Source of the DNA: Spirochaetaceae bacterium
GTDB taxonomy: Bacteria; Spirochaetota; Spirochaetia; Treponematales; Breznakiellaceae
Direction of reading: 5' to 3'
DNA length: 6,274 nucleotides
NCBI GenBank assembly: GCA_031265635.1
Contig: JAISCK010000025.1
Location: 1 to 6,274, forward strand
This document shows positions 1-5,955 of the stretch, one piece after another. The notes under the pieces were generated by a model. That model saw only the letters and a program-made list of their open reading frames with translations. It had not been told where the DNA came from and did not search any database. Numbering within the stretch: the stretch's first letter is position 1; every line of letters starts with the position of its first letter. The translations under genes were made by a program, and so were the position numbers.

Positions 1-385
1 CCGTATCTGTGTTCGCGTAATAACGGAGCGCATCGTTATCCTGACGTATGGCGATTACCTCATCCGCAACCGGCATTATAACGCTTGCGAGGGAAAAGTT
101 CACATAGGCGTAGTTTCCCGCCGGTTTATCCGGTCCGCCCGGAGAAAACTGGGCCTCAAAATCACCAGGCTGGCTTATAGTACCGCGCAGCGTAACGGTA
201 ATGACGCCGGTGTCGTTGTTCTTTTGGGCGGAAAGGGTCAACCCGCTCTGTAATGCCGTGGGAGTGAAATCCGCGCTAACATTGCTGGTGTTGCTATCAT
301 CACCGCCTGAAGAACAGGCGGTAAAGGTCAAACTGAATACAAGCAGTATGCCAAGTATTCCCATCATCAAGGTTTTCTTTTTCAT
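1..385 (-). CDS. Putative lipoprotein of unknown function, 3' end outside window
   Basis: The reading frame opens with ATG at 385-383 and stays open for 128 codons to the left edge, so the C-terminus is missing. The start is supported by an AAGGAG Shine-Dalgarno site at 393-398, 7 nt upstream. The N-terminus is a classic type II signal peptide: basic MKKK, a hydrophobic core at about residues 6-20, then a lipobox (FTAC) with Cys24 as the predicted lipidated residue, followed by a Ser/Gly/Asp-rich tether (SSGGDDSNTS). The mature part begins with an alternating polar/hydrophobic stretch (TLSAQ, GVITVTLRG), which suggests beta strands, perhaps an immunoglobulin-like fold; no family was recognised. 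It should be exported and anchored in a membrane. Phenylalanine at -3 of the lipobox fits the relaxed spirochaete lipobox. It is divergent from the HTH gene at 543, and a weak -10 (TATAAA) lies at 410-415 without a good -35. The lipoprotein call is confident; the function is unknown. Confidence 0.82.
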   Translation of the reverse strand, partial: MKKKTLMMGILGILLVFSLTFTACSSGGDDSNTSNVSADFTPTALQSGLTLSAQKNNDTGVITVTLRGTISQPGDFEAQFSPGGPDKPAGNYAYVNFSLASVIMPVADEVIAIRQDNDALRYYANTDT

Positions 386-432
386 GCCTAAACTCCTTAT
401 GTCTGAAATTTTATACATCACAAGTTGTGTAA

Positions 433-455
433 ATCCTTCATCCACCAGGAAGGAT
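433..455. repeat. 7-bp inverted repeat, lipoprotein leader/promoter side
   Basis: ATCCTTC at 433-439 and GAAGGAT at 449-455 are perfect reverse complements separated by 9 nt. The repeat lies 48-70 bp upstream of the lipoprotein ATG. It could be a protein-binding site near the -35 region of that gene or a short hairpin if transcribed. A match of this length could also be chance. Confidence 0.35.
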
Positions 456-458
456 GCA

Positions 459-497
459 CATTATTATGTGATTACTACAAAATATCACATAATAATG
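459..497. repeat. 14-bp perfect inverted repeat, candidate operator
   Basis: CATTATTATGTGAT at 459-472 and ATCACATAATAATG at 484-497 are exact reverse complements with an 11-nt spacer. The repeat sits between two divergent genes, one of which encodes a small HTH protein, the classic place for an operator of an autoregulated repressor. The TGTGA/TCACA halves resemble a CRP site, but their 13-nt spacing is not the 6 nt of CRP sites. A transcription terminator is less likely: the stem is AT-rich, no T-run follows, and the position is upstream of both genes. The inverted repeat is certain; the operator role is inferred. Confidence 0.7.
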
Positions 498-518
498 CTA
501 CTTTCAAGAGTAAAATAA

Positions 519-528
519 CATAATTATG
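519..528. promoter_or_regulatory. CATAATTATG palindrome, third copy of a CATWATWATG element
   Basis: CATAATTATG is a perfect 10-bp palindrome ending 14 bp before the HTH start codon. It fits the same degenerate pattern (CATWATWATG) as the outer ends of the inverted repeat at 459-468 and 488-497; centre-to-centre distances are 29 and 31 bp, near three helical turns each. Here a bound protein would overlap the likely core promoter of the HTH gene (possible -10 at 530-535). Confidence 0.45.
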
Positions 529-542
529 GTATTAAATATTTT

Positions 543-962
543 ATGTCGAGTTTCTCCGATAGATTACGTTCGGAAATTGACTATGCCGGTCTTACCCAGA
601 AGGAATTTGCCGCCAGGACGGGGATAAAAAAACGGGCCCTTGAGGGCTATCTGGGGGTTCAACAGTCCATACCCCCGGCGGATGTGGCGGTAAGAATGGC
701 GAAGTTATTGGGCCTCTCGGTTGAATACCTGGTAAACGGGGAACAGCACCAGAACGCCGTCAACATTTCCCGGTATCTTGAATTCCGCCCCCTCCTCGAC
801 GACCTTGCGGCGCTCCCCGAAGATCTGCTTCACATGGTGAAGACTCTGATCCGGGTCTTTGCCGAAGAAGCCCGGAAGAATCACACTTCCGGGCCGGCAA
901 CAGGACAGGGCCCTCAGGCGGGCTCTGCCCCGGCAAACCGTAAACCGGGGCGGCGCGCTTAG
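543..962 (+). CDS. Small XRE-family helix-turn-helix transcriptional regulator
   Basis: The 139-residue protein has an N-terminal Cro/CI-type HTH domain at about residues 3-67. The pattern is typical of XRE proteins: FSDRLRSEIDYAG, then LTQKEFAARTGI (helices 2-3 with Gln19 and the Ala-Thr-Gly turn), KKRALEGYLG as the recognition-helix region, and ADVAVRMAKLLGLSVEYLVNGE closing the domain. A short helical segment follows (about 76-112), then a low-complexity Gly/Pro/Ala tail with basic residues (NRKPGRRA). It is presumably a cytoplasmic DNA-binding protein controlling itself and/or the divergent lipoprotein, given the inverted repeats between them. No Shine-Dalgarno site precedes ATG 543: the preceding 25 nt are nearly all A/T, and a -10-like TATTAA at 530-535 would put transcription start near the ATG, so the mRNA may be leaderless. 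The TAG stop at 960-962 overlaps the stop of the convergent rubrerythrin gene. The fold is confident; the target is unknown. Confidence 0.85.
   Translation: MSSFSDRLRSEIDYAGLTQKEFAARTGIKKRALEGYLGVQQSIPPADVAVRMAKLLGLSVEYLVNGEQHQNAVNISRYLEFRPLLDDLAALPEDLLHMVKTLIRVFAEEARKNHTSGPATGQGPQAGSAPANRKPGRRA
925..953. terminator. GC-rich stem-loop at convergent gene ends, possible terminator
   Basis: GCCCCGG at 927-933 and CCGGGGC at 945-951 are perfect reverse complements with an 11-nt loop. Read as plus-strand RNA, a U-G and a C-G pair extend the stem to 9 bp (925-953). It lies inside the last codons of the HTH gene, just before two overlapping stop codons. On the plus strand only a weak T cluster follows (about 963-969), so this is not a clear intrinsic terminator, but it is the only such structure at this convergent junction. 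Confidence 0.3.
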
Positions 963-1501
963 TAGTTTTGGGCCCTGATCTCGAAATAGGCCTTGGGATG
1001 TTTGCAGACGGGACAGAGTTCGGGGGCTTTTTTGCCTATCACAATGTGGCCGCAGTTGGAGCATTTCCACATCTGGTCGCCTTCCCGCGAGAATACCAGG
1101 CCCTTTTCAATATTGGCCAGGAGTTTTCTGTACCGTTCCTCATGTTCCTTTTCGACGCCGCCTACCAGTTCAAAGAGTTTGGCTATGGCGTCAAAGCCTT
1201 CTTCCCTGGCTGTTTTGGCAAAACCCGCGTACATGTCGGTCCATTCGTAGTTTTCCCCCGCGGCGGCGTCTTTAAGATTGGCCTCCGTACCGGGCACATT
1301 GTCGCCGTGGAGCAGTTTGAACCAGATTTTGGCGTGTTCTTTTTCGTTCAGGGCGGTCTCCCTGAAAAGAGCCCCTATCTGCTGGTAGCCTTCTTTTTCG
1401 GCCTTTGACGCGTAGTACAAATATTTGGTGTGGGCCTGGGATTCTCCGGCAAAAGCGGTTTTAAGATTATCCTCGGTCTTGGATCCTGGTAAGTCTTTCA
1501 T
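959..1501 (-). CDS. rbr: Rubrerythrin
   Basis: Rubrerythrin is a cytoplasmic non-haem diiron protein that acts as an NADH-linked peroxidase in anaerobes and microaerophiles. The 180 residues match the standard two-domain layout. The ferritin-like four-helix bundle (about 8-135) has the expected diiron ligands: Glu20 in AGES, Glu53-x-x-His56 in NEKEH, Glu83 and Glu86 in GENYEW, and Glu117-x-x-His120 in EKEH. A C-terminal rubredoxin-like FeS4 domain has two Cys-x-x-Cys pairs, Cys147/Cys150 and Cys163/Cys166. All key residues are present, so it should be active. The ATG at 1501 has a strong AGGAGG Shine-Dalgarno site at 1508-1513, 6 nt upstream. It follows metA on the same strand after about 78 bp, so it may be cotranscribed or have its own promoter. 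No clear promoter or PerR-type box was seen in that gap. Its TAA stop overlaps the HTH stop. Confidence 0.97.
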   Translation of the reverse strand: MKDLPGSKTEDNLKTAFAGESQAHTKYLYYASKAEKEGYQQIGALFRETALNEKEHAKIWFKLLHGDNVPGTEANLKDAAAGENYEWTDMYAGFAKTAREEGFDAIAKLFELVGGVEKEHEERYRKLLANIEKGLVFSREGDQMWKCSNCGHIVIGKKAPELCPVCKHPKAYFEIRAQNY

Positions 1502-1579
1502 TGGTAGCCTCCTGAAAACAGGATACAGCTAAACAGGGAAAAAAGCCATATTAAATTGAAGTTTTCCCGGTTCCCGGAT
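1502..1579 (-). other. metA-rbr intergenic gap
   Basis: The 78-bp gap holds the rubrerythrin Shine-Dalgarno site (1508-1513) and, next to the metA stop, a short direct repeat of CCGGG (minus strand CCGGGAACCGGG, about 1567-1578). No stem followed by a T-run marks an end to the metA transcript, and no -35/-10 pair is convincing for rubrerythrin. Cotranscription of the two genes is therefore possible but unproven. Confidence 0.35.
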
Positions 1580-2503
1580 TCAGACGGGAATGGATTCAAG
1601 ATTATAGGGGGTTTCCTGGTAGACATAGTTAAGCCAGTTTGAAAAAAACAGGTGGGCATGGGCCCGCCAGCGTACCACGGGTGTCAGGCGGGGATTATCG
1701 CCGGGGTAGTAACCGCGGGGTATGGCGGCGGGAAGGCCCCTGGACAGGTCCCGGCGGTATTCCCGGTCCAGCGTCAGGGTATCGTATTCAAGATGGCCGG
1801 TAACGTAGATTTCCCTGCCCTCCCTTGCGGTGGCGATAAAGACGCCGGTTTCAGGGGTTTCGGACTCTATGGTCAGCGCCTGATGGGCGGCTATGGCGTC
1901 CCGGTCGCTGGCGGTATGCCGGGACTGGGGGGCGAGGAATTCATCGTCAAAACCCCGGAACAGGGTGGTGTTCCGTTCATTGACCCTGTGGGGAAAAACA
2001 CCAAAAAGTTTAGCGGGAAGCTCCTTTTTGGGGATTTCGTAGTGCCGGTAAAGCCCCGCCTGGGCGCCCCAGCATATATGCAGGGTGGACCAGACACTGG
2101 TCCTGGAATAGTCCAGCACGGCGGCCAGTTCGTCCCAGTAATCGACCTCCTCAAAGGGAAGCGTTTCTACCGGCGCGCCGGTAATGATAAGCCCGTCAAA
2201 ACGCCGCCCGGATTCTATGATATAATCCGAATCCAGATAGAAACGCTCAAGATGTCCGGGCGGGGCATTACGGGACTCATGGCTTCCCATGCGGAGAAAG
2301 GTAATATTTACCTGGAGGGGCGTGTTGCCCAGGAGGCGCAGAAGCTGAATTTCAGTATCAAGGGTGGTGGGCATGAGGTTGACAATGCCGATATTGAGGG
2401 GCCTGATGTCCTGGTGTTCCGCCCGGACCTCGGTCATGACAAAGACGTTTTCTTCCCTGAGGGCATTATAGGCGGGCAGGGCCGCGGGAATTTTGATAGG
2501 CAT
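1580..2503 (-). CDS. metA: Homoserine O-acetyltransferase, MetA family (MetAA type)
   Basis: MetA-family enzymes acylate homoserine in the first committed step of methionine synthesis, in the cytoplasm. Numbering from ATG 2503 gives 307 residues, a normal family length. Visible landmarks are LNIGIVNLMPTT near the N-terminus, the catalytic cysteine Cys144 in HICWGAQAGLYRHY, and the GHLEYD motif with His237 and Glu239 completing the Cys-His-Glu triad. The stretch ITGAPVETLPFEEVDYW has Glu113 where E. coli-type succinyltransferases have glycine; this glutamate is the published determinant of acetyl-CoA preference, so the product is probably O-acetylhomoserine. The frame is open to a GTG at 2518, but relatives begin MPI...LPA, matching ATG 2503. 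Neither start has a Shine-Dalgarno site. A possible promoter (2530-2559) would place transcription start near 2523, leaving room for the ATG but hardly for the GTG. No SAM or T-box riboswitch fits in the short leader. Confidence 0.95.
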   Translation of the reverse strand: MPIKIPAALPAYNALREENVFVMTEVRAEHQDIRPLNIGIVNLMPTTLDTEIQLLRLLGNTPLQVNITFLRMGSHESRNAPPGHLERFYLDSDYIIESGRRFDGLIITGAPVETLPFEEVDYWDELAAVLDYSRTSVWSTLHICWGAQAGLYRHYEIPKKELPAKLFGVFPHRVNERNTTLFRGFDDEFLAPQSRHTASDRDAIAAHQALTIESETPETGVFIATAREGREIYVTGHLEYDTLTLDREYRRDLSRGLPAAIPRGYYPGDNPRLTPVVRWRAHAHLFFSNWLNYVYQETPYNLESIPV

Positions 2504-2529
2504 ATCCAGAGGATGCACAAAAACCAGGA

Positions 2530-2559
2530 TAAATACAAGATTGAATGTTGCCGCTTCAA
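2530..2559 (-). promoter_or_regulatory. Possible sigma-70 promoter for metA
   Basis: On the minus strand TTGAAG (2559-2554) and TATTTA (2535-2530) are separated by 18 bp. Transcription would begin near 2523, about 20 nt before ATG 2503. Both hexamers deviate from consensus, so this is tentative. Confidence 0.35.
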
Positions 2560-2599
2560 ACCAAACTATACCGGTTCCTGTTGGCGTGAAACATGAGGC

Positions 2600-2631
2600 G
2601 TTACGGCAAGGTTTTCCCTCAGCGCCGTAAC
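2600..2631 (-). terminator. Inverted repeat over the gatB stop codon, possible operon end structure
   Basis: GTTACGGC at 2600-2607 and GCCGTAAC at 2624-2631 are exact reverse complements separated by 16 nt. Read as minus-strand RNA the arms form an 8-bp stem enclosing the gatB stop (2621-2619), with a possible inner AGG/CCT pairing over a GAAAA loop. No U-run follows, so an intrinsic terminator is not proven; it could instead stabilise the 3' end of the gatCAB transcript or act with Rho. Confidence 0.4.
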
Positions 2632-4109
2632 AGCGAGGCGACTTCTTCTCCGGCTATTTTGGGGTCGGCCCGGCCTCCGGTGGCGGCGAGGACCTTGCCT
2701 ACAAGGTAGGCTGTCAGGGCGCGGCGGCGTTTTTCTTTGGGGCCGCCTGAGGCAAGGAGGCGGAGTTCGTGTACCGTGTCCGCTTCGGCGGCAAAGGCCG
2801 CCTGGGCCGCCCGGGCGATGAGCGCGGGATCGCAGAGCTGTTCCCAGCCTTTTTCCCTGACAATGAGATCGGGGTCCTTGTCCTCCCTGATAACCGCTTC
2901 CGCGGTCTGCTTGGCGGTTTTGCCTGAAATTTTTCCCGATGCGGTCATTGCCACAAGGGAAGCAAGCCGCCGGGGATTGAGGCTGAACGATGCTATAGCG
3001 GATAACGCCATGCCTTCCCGGCCCAGGATATGCCGTATATCCCCCAGGAGCCAGTTGGCTATGCGCCCGGACGCGTCGCCCTTCGCAAGGCCCGCTCCGA
3101 CCGCAACGGCCGCGGCTTCTTCAAAATAATCGGCAAAGGCTTTTTCGTCGCAGAGCTGGCCGGCCTGTTCTTCATTCAGGCCGTATTCCGCCATGAAGCG
3201 CTTAAAGCGCGCAAGGGGAAGCTCGACCAGGGCGTTTTCAACGGTTTTAAGAAAGGCTTCGTCAGGCGTAAAAACAGGAAGGTCGGGTTCGGGAAAGTAG
3301 CGGTAATCCTGGGCGTTTTCCTTGCTGCGCATGGGCTCGGTGCGGTCGCGGTTCTCGTTCCACAGCCGGGTTTCCTGGACCACTTCCCCGCCTTCGTCAA
3401 GCAGCCGCCCCTGGCGCTTGATTTCATACTCAAGGCCAAGGCGGACAAAGCGGGACGAATTGAGGTTTTTTATTTCAACCTTTTTGCCGAGTCCCCTGCC
3501 GCTCAGATTGATGGACACATTGGCGTCGGCCCTGAGGGACCCTTCTTCCATATTGCCGTCGCAGACGCCGAGATACCGGACAAGGCGCCTGAGCTGCTGT
3601 ATAAAAAGCTCGGCCTCCTCGCCTGTTTCCATATCAGGTTCGGTAACAATTTCAAGGAGCGAGACGCCGGCGCGGTTATAGTCCAGAAGCGAAACGGTCC
3701 CGGTATGTATCATCTTGCCAGCGTCTTCTTCAAGATGACATTCCTTGACGCGGACCCGCTTTTTGATGAGCCCCTCCCTGCCTCTTCCTTCAATCTCAAT
3801 CCAGCCGTCCCGGCCAAGGGGCGAGGCGAACTGGGAAATCTGATAGTTCTTGGTCATATCAGGGTAGAAGTACTGCTTCCGCTCAAACCAGGTTTCCCTG
3901 GGAATCGTGCAGGAAAGGGAGCGGGCCACAATGCAGCCCATGCGCATGGCTTCGATGTTAAGGGCCGGCAGCACGCCGGGGTAGCCCATACAGACAGGGC
4001 AGACATTGGTATTGGGTTCATCGCCAAAAGCCGACCGGCATGCGCAAAACACTTTGGTTTTTGTAAGCAGATGAATATGAACTTCCAGACCTATGAATGA
4101 CTGATACAC
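2619..4109 (-). CDS. gatB: Asp-tRNA(Asn)/Glu-tRNA(Gln) amidotransferase subunit B
   Basis: GatB is the tRNA-binding and kinase subunit of GatCAB. It activates the carboxylate of Glu-tRNA(Gln) or Asp-tRNA(Asn) with ATP and receives ammonia from GatA. The 496 residues match the usual full length. The family signatures appear in order: IGLEVHIHLLTKTKVFC at the N-terminus, NTNVCPVCMGYPGVLPALN, FYPDMTKNYQISQF, LEEDAGK, DYNRAGVSLLEIVTEPD, SLRADANVSI, VEIKNLNS, and KENAQDYRYFPEPDLP. The C-terminal third is the helical tRNA-binding tail (YqeY-like) ending at LLRR. The start is GTG at 4109-4107, supported by a GGGAG site 6 nt upstream and by the family N-terminus; no in-frame ATG exists nearby. It is the last gene of gatC-gatA-gatB, 28 bp after gatA. 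Nothing is truncated or broken. Confidence 0.98.
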   Translation of the reverse strand: MYQSFIGLEVHIHLLTKTKVFCACRSAFGDEPNTNVCPVCMGYPGVLPALNIEAMRMGCIVARSLSCTIPRETWFERKQYFYPDMTKNYQISQFASPLGRDGWIEIEGRGREGLIKKRVRVKECHLEEDAGKMIHTGTVSLLDYNRAGVSLLEIVTEPDMETGEEAELFIQQLRRLVRYLGVCDGNMEEGSLRADANVSINLSGRGLGKKVEIKNLNSSRFVRLGLEYEIKRQGRLLDEGGEVVQETRLWNENRDRTEPMRSKENAQDYRYFPEPDLPVFTPDEAFLKTVENALVELPLARFKRFMAEYGLNEEQAGQLCDEKAFADYFEEAAAVAVGAGLAKGDASGRIANWLLGDIRHILGREGMALSAIASFSLNPRRLASLVAMTASGKISGKTAKQTAEAVIREDKDPDLIVREKGWEQLCDPALIARAAQAAFAAEADTVHELRLLASGGPKEKRRRALTAYLVGKVLAATGGRADPKIAGEEVASLLRR

Positions 4110-4115
4110 ACTACA

Positions 4116-4120
4116 CTCCC
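4116..4120 (-). promoter_or_regulatory. Shine-Dalgarno site for gatB GTG start
   Basis: The minus-strand sequence GGGAG (complement of 4116-4120) lies 6 nt before the GTG at 4109. It decides the non-ATG start, since there is no alternative ATG in frame near the conserved IGLEVH motif. Confidence 0.7.
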
Positions 4121-4137
4121 GTTACGCGAAAAGGTCT

Positions 4138-5655
4138 TTACGGCCAGAAGGCCCTGTAGCCTTCCGGGTGGGGGAAGGGATGCGCTTCCTCATACCCTTC
4201 GGCAATATCAAGGAGGGTTCCTTCTGAAAAGGCCCTGCCCAAAAGCTGCACGCCCACAGGCAGCCCGTCCTCAAGGCTCGCGGGAAAAGCCAGGGCCGGA
4301 AGTCCGGCAAGATTGGCGCAGCAGGTATACAGGTCGGCGGCTTTCTGGGCAAAGGGCGAAAGGGCCGCGGTTCCCCTGCCAAATGCCCTGGTGGGAAACA
4401 CGGGCATGAGGATCGCGTCAAAGCGCCCCCTGCCCGCGGCGGTCCCCAGCAGAGCTTCAAATTCCTTCCGTATTTCCGCGCGTATTTTCTGGGCCCGCAG
4501 GTAGTAGCGGTCCTGGAATCCCGATCTGAGCACAAAGGTTCCCAGAAGTATTCTGAGTTTTACCTCGTTTCCGAAACCCGTGTCCCTGGTCTTGTCCATA
4601 AGTTCGTCGGGGTTCTCCGCCCAGGGAGGCCGCCTGCCGTAGCGTATACCGTCAAAGCGGGCAAGATTGGCGCTGGCCTCGGCCATGGCGATGGTATAGT
4701 AGGCGGGCACCCCGTACGCAAGGCTGGGGATTTCAATATCCTCAAGAGTATGGCCCAGGGCCCTGAGCCTGTCCTTGGACAGGGCAAAGGACTTCTCCAC
4801 CGCCGCCTCAAGTTCGGCGGCCTGGGCGCTAAGGGATCCCCCGGTTTTTGCCGAGGCCGCCCTGGCTATGGCCTGGGCCGAAAGGACCCCGATTGTCCGG
4901 GGGCCTTTTTTTCCCCCGTAGAGCCCCGGCGACTGGGGCGGCGCGGCCAGGGTGGTCTGGTCCAGGGGATCGCTCCCCCGCATCACGGCAAAGACGGCCC
5001 TGGCCCGCTTTACCGAGTCCGCGAGAACGCCTATGCCCTCGAGGCTTGACGCATAGGCCACAAGGCCGTAACGGGACACGGCGCCGTAACCGGGCTTGAG
5101 CCCCACCACGCCGCAGAACGACGCGGGCTGGCGCACCGAACCGCCGGTGTCCGAGCCCAGGGCAAAGGGCACAAGCCCCGCCGCCACCGCGGCAGCGGAC
5201 CCTCCCGAAGAACCGCCTGGCACCCTGTCCGTGTCCCAGGGATTGTTGGTTTTTTGAATTCCCGAATTATCGGTGGAAGAACCCATGCCGAATTCGTCCA
5301 GATTGGTCTTGCCCACAACCCGGCAGCCGGAATGTTCCAGGCGCTGTACAGCCGTGGCGGTATAGGGCGAGGTGAGCCCGGCAAGGAGCTTTGATCCGCA
5401 GCTCAGGGAAAAACCCTTGACCGCGATATTGTCCTTGACCGCGAAGGGAAGCCCCCTGATGAACGCGGCGGCCTCTTCCCCGTCTTTGTCAGGGGAAGAT
5501 TCGGCGGCGGAAGAAACGGGTTGTTCCGTTCCCTGTAAAGATGTTTCCCCAAGTCCGGGTTCAAATTGAATAAATGAAGCTATCTTTTCTTCCCATGATG
5601 TAACATACGATTCGTATCCGCCGGGAAGGATGCTGTTAAGGCTGTTGGCGCTCAT
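4138..5655 (-). CDS. gatA: Asp-tRNA(Asn)/Glu-tRNA(Gln) amidotransferase subunit A (amidase)
   Basis: GatA is the glutaminase subunit of GatCAB: it releases ammonia from glutamine and passes it to GatB. The 505-residue protein has the complete amidase-signature core. Lys74 in VKDN, Ser149 in the Gly/Ser loop GGSSGGS, and Ser173 in SDTGGSVRQP form the Ser-cisSer-Lys triad. GVVGLKPGYGAVSRYGLVAYASSLEGIG follows (183-209), and the GLPALAFPA and GLPVGVQLLG motifs close the C-terminus. Two regions look unusual: a Ser/Glu/Asp-rich, poorly conserved stretch at about 36-62 before the core, and an Ala-rich stretch at about 258-285. ATG 5655 lies 3 nt after the gatC stop. No Shine-Dalgarno site is visible, so translation is probably coupled to gatC by re-initiation. 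It precedes gatB by 28 bp in one operon. The identification is secure. Confidence 0.98.
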   Translation of the reverse strand: MSANSLNSILPGGYESYVTSWEEKIASFIQFEPGLGETSLQGTEQPVSSAAESSPDKDGEEAAAFIRGLPFAVKDNIAVKGFSLSCGSKLLAGLTSPYTATAVQRLEHSGCRVVGKTNLDEFGMGSSTDNSGIQKTNNPWDTDRVPGGSSGGSAAAVAAGLVPFALGSDTGGSVRQPASFCGVVGLKPGYGAVSRYGLVAYASSLEGIGVLADSVKRARAVFAVMRGSDPLDQTTLAAPPQSPGLYGGKKGPRTIGVLSAQAIARAASAKTGGSLSAQAAELEAAVEKSFALSKDRLRALGHTLEDIEIPSLAYGVPAYYTIAMAEASANLARFDGIRYGRRPPWAENPDELMDKTRDTGFGNEVKLRILLGTFVLRSGFQDRYYLRAQKIRAEIRKEFEALLGTAAGRGRFDAILMPVFPTRAFGRGTAALSPFAQKAADLYTCCANLAGLPALAFPASLEDGLPVGVQLLGRAFSEGTLLDIAEGYEEAHPFPHPEGYRAFWP

Positions 5656-5658
5656 GTT

Positions 5659-5949
5659 TTACAGGACATTGGGAATGACCACAAAACGGCCATCCCGTTC
5701 TCCGGGATTATTAAGGATACTTTCGTTGAGATTTTTATCGGGAAGGCCCCGCGGCGGCGTGTCGGGCCTGAAATGGGCGGCGTCGGCCTTCATAACCGTT
5801 CCGGCGGGATTTTCGTCAGTACCGGCGGCCCCCATGACGGCAAAAAAGCCCAGCATCTGTTCAAAGGCGGGCAGACTCGCGGCCAGTTCCGCCCTGTCAA
5901 CCCTGAGATGGGCCAGTTGGGCGGTAGTTACAAGCTCCTCTATATCCAT
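5659..5949 (-). CDS. gatC: Asp-tRNA(Asn)/Glu-tRNA(Gln) amidotransferase subunit C
   Basis: GatC is the small non-catalytic subunit that wraps around and stabilises the GatA-GatB interface. The ATG start gives 96 residues, the normal family size. The N-terminal helix pattern (MDIEELVTTAQLAHLRVDRAEL) corresponds to the usual GatC opening, and the C-terminus ends in FVVIPNVL, matching the family's F.VPKVL ending. Position directly before gatA and gatB confirms the assignment. The frame extends upstream to a TTG at 5964, but that codon lies beside the -10 hexamer of a strong promoter, upstream of the predicted transcription start, and cannot be in the mRNA made from it. The ATG at 5949 falls on the predicted transcription start itself, so gatC is probably translated from a leaderless mRNA; no Shine-Dalgarno site is visible. 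Confidence 0.93.
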   Translation of the reverse strand: MDIEELVTTAQLAHLRVDRAELAASLPAFEQMLGFFAVMGAAGTDENPAGTVMKADAAHFRPDTPPRGLPDKNLNESILNNPGERDGRFVVIPNVL

Positions 5950-5955
5950 GACGCC

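Larger units (their letters stand above)
386..542. promoter_or_regulatory. AT-rich divergent intergenic region (lipoprotein / HTH)
   Basis: This 157-bp gap separates two divergent genes and must hold both promoters. It is far more AT-rich than the flanking coding DNA. Visible structure from left to right: the lipoprotein Shine-Dalgarno site (393-398), a weak minus-strand -10 (410-415), an 11-bp odd palindrome CACAAGTTGTG (419-429), a 7-bp inverted repeat (433-439 / 449-455), a 14-bp perfect inverted repeat (459-472 / 484-497), and a 10-bp palindrome (519-528) just before a possible plus-strand -10 TATTAA at 530-535. No convincing -35 could be assigned on either strand, which would suit promoters that depend on an activator. 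The promoter assignments are tentative; the repeats are directly visible. Confidence 0.6.

Noticed and set aside
459..497. CRP-like TGTGA...TCACA pair
   Set aside because: The halves are 13 nt apart rather than 6, and no CRP-type context is visible; treated as a different operator.
2168..2183. 16-bp perfect palindrome TACCGGCGCGCCGGTA inside metA
   Set aside because: It encodes the conserved ITGAPVE motif with GC-rich codons; coding constraint is a sufficient explanation and no promoter or gene end is nearby.
1652..2596. Long open frame on the plus strand opposite metA (and a similar one at 3030-4100 opposite gatB)
   Set aside because: These mirror the high-GC third-position bias of the real minus-strand genes; their translations match no family, and the opposite frames carry complete enzyme signatures.
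2504..2618. Possible SAM or T-box riboswitch before metA
   Set aside because: The gap is only about 115 bp, part of it the gatB end and the promoter, and no riboswitch core or anti-terminator was recognised.
4540..4960. Possible frameshift or insertion in gatA around its Ala-rich segment
   Set aside because: The frame is uninterrupted with conserved motifs on both sides; a modest lineage-specific loop is enough to explain it.
5065..5093. Repeated GCCGTAAC within gatA, also present at the gatB end (2624-2631)
   Set aside because: In gatA it arises from repeated Tyr-Gly codons (GYGAVSRYG); an 8-mer recurrence at a distance is expected by chance and codon bias.
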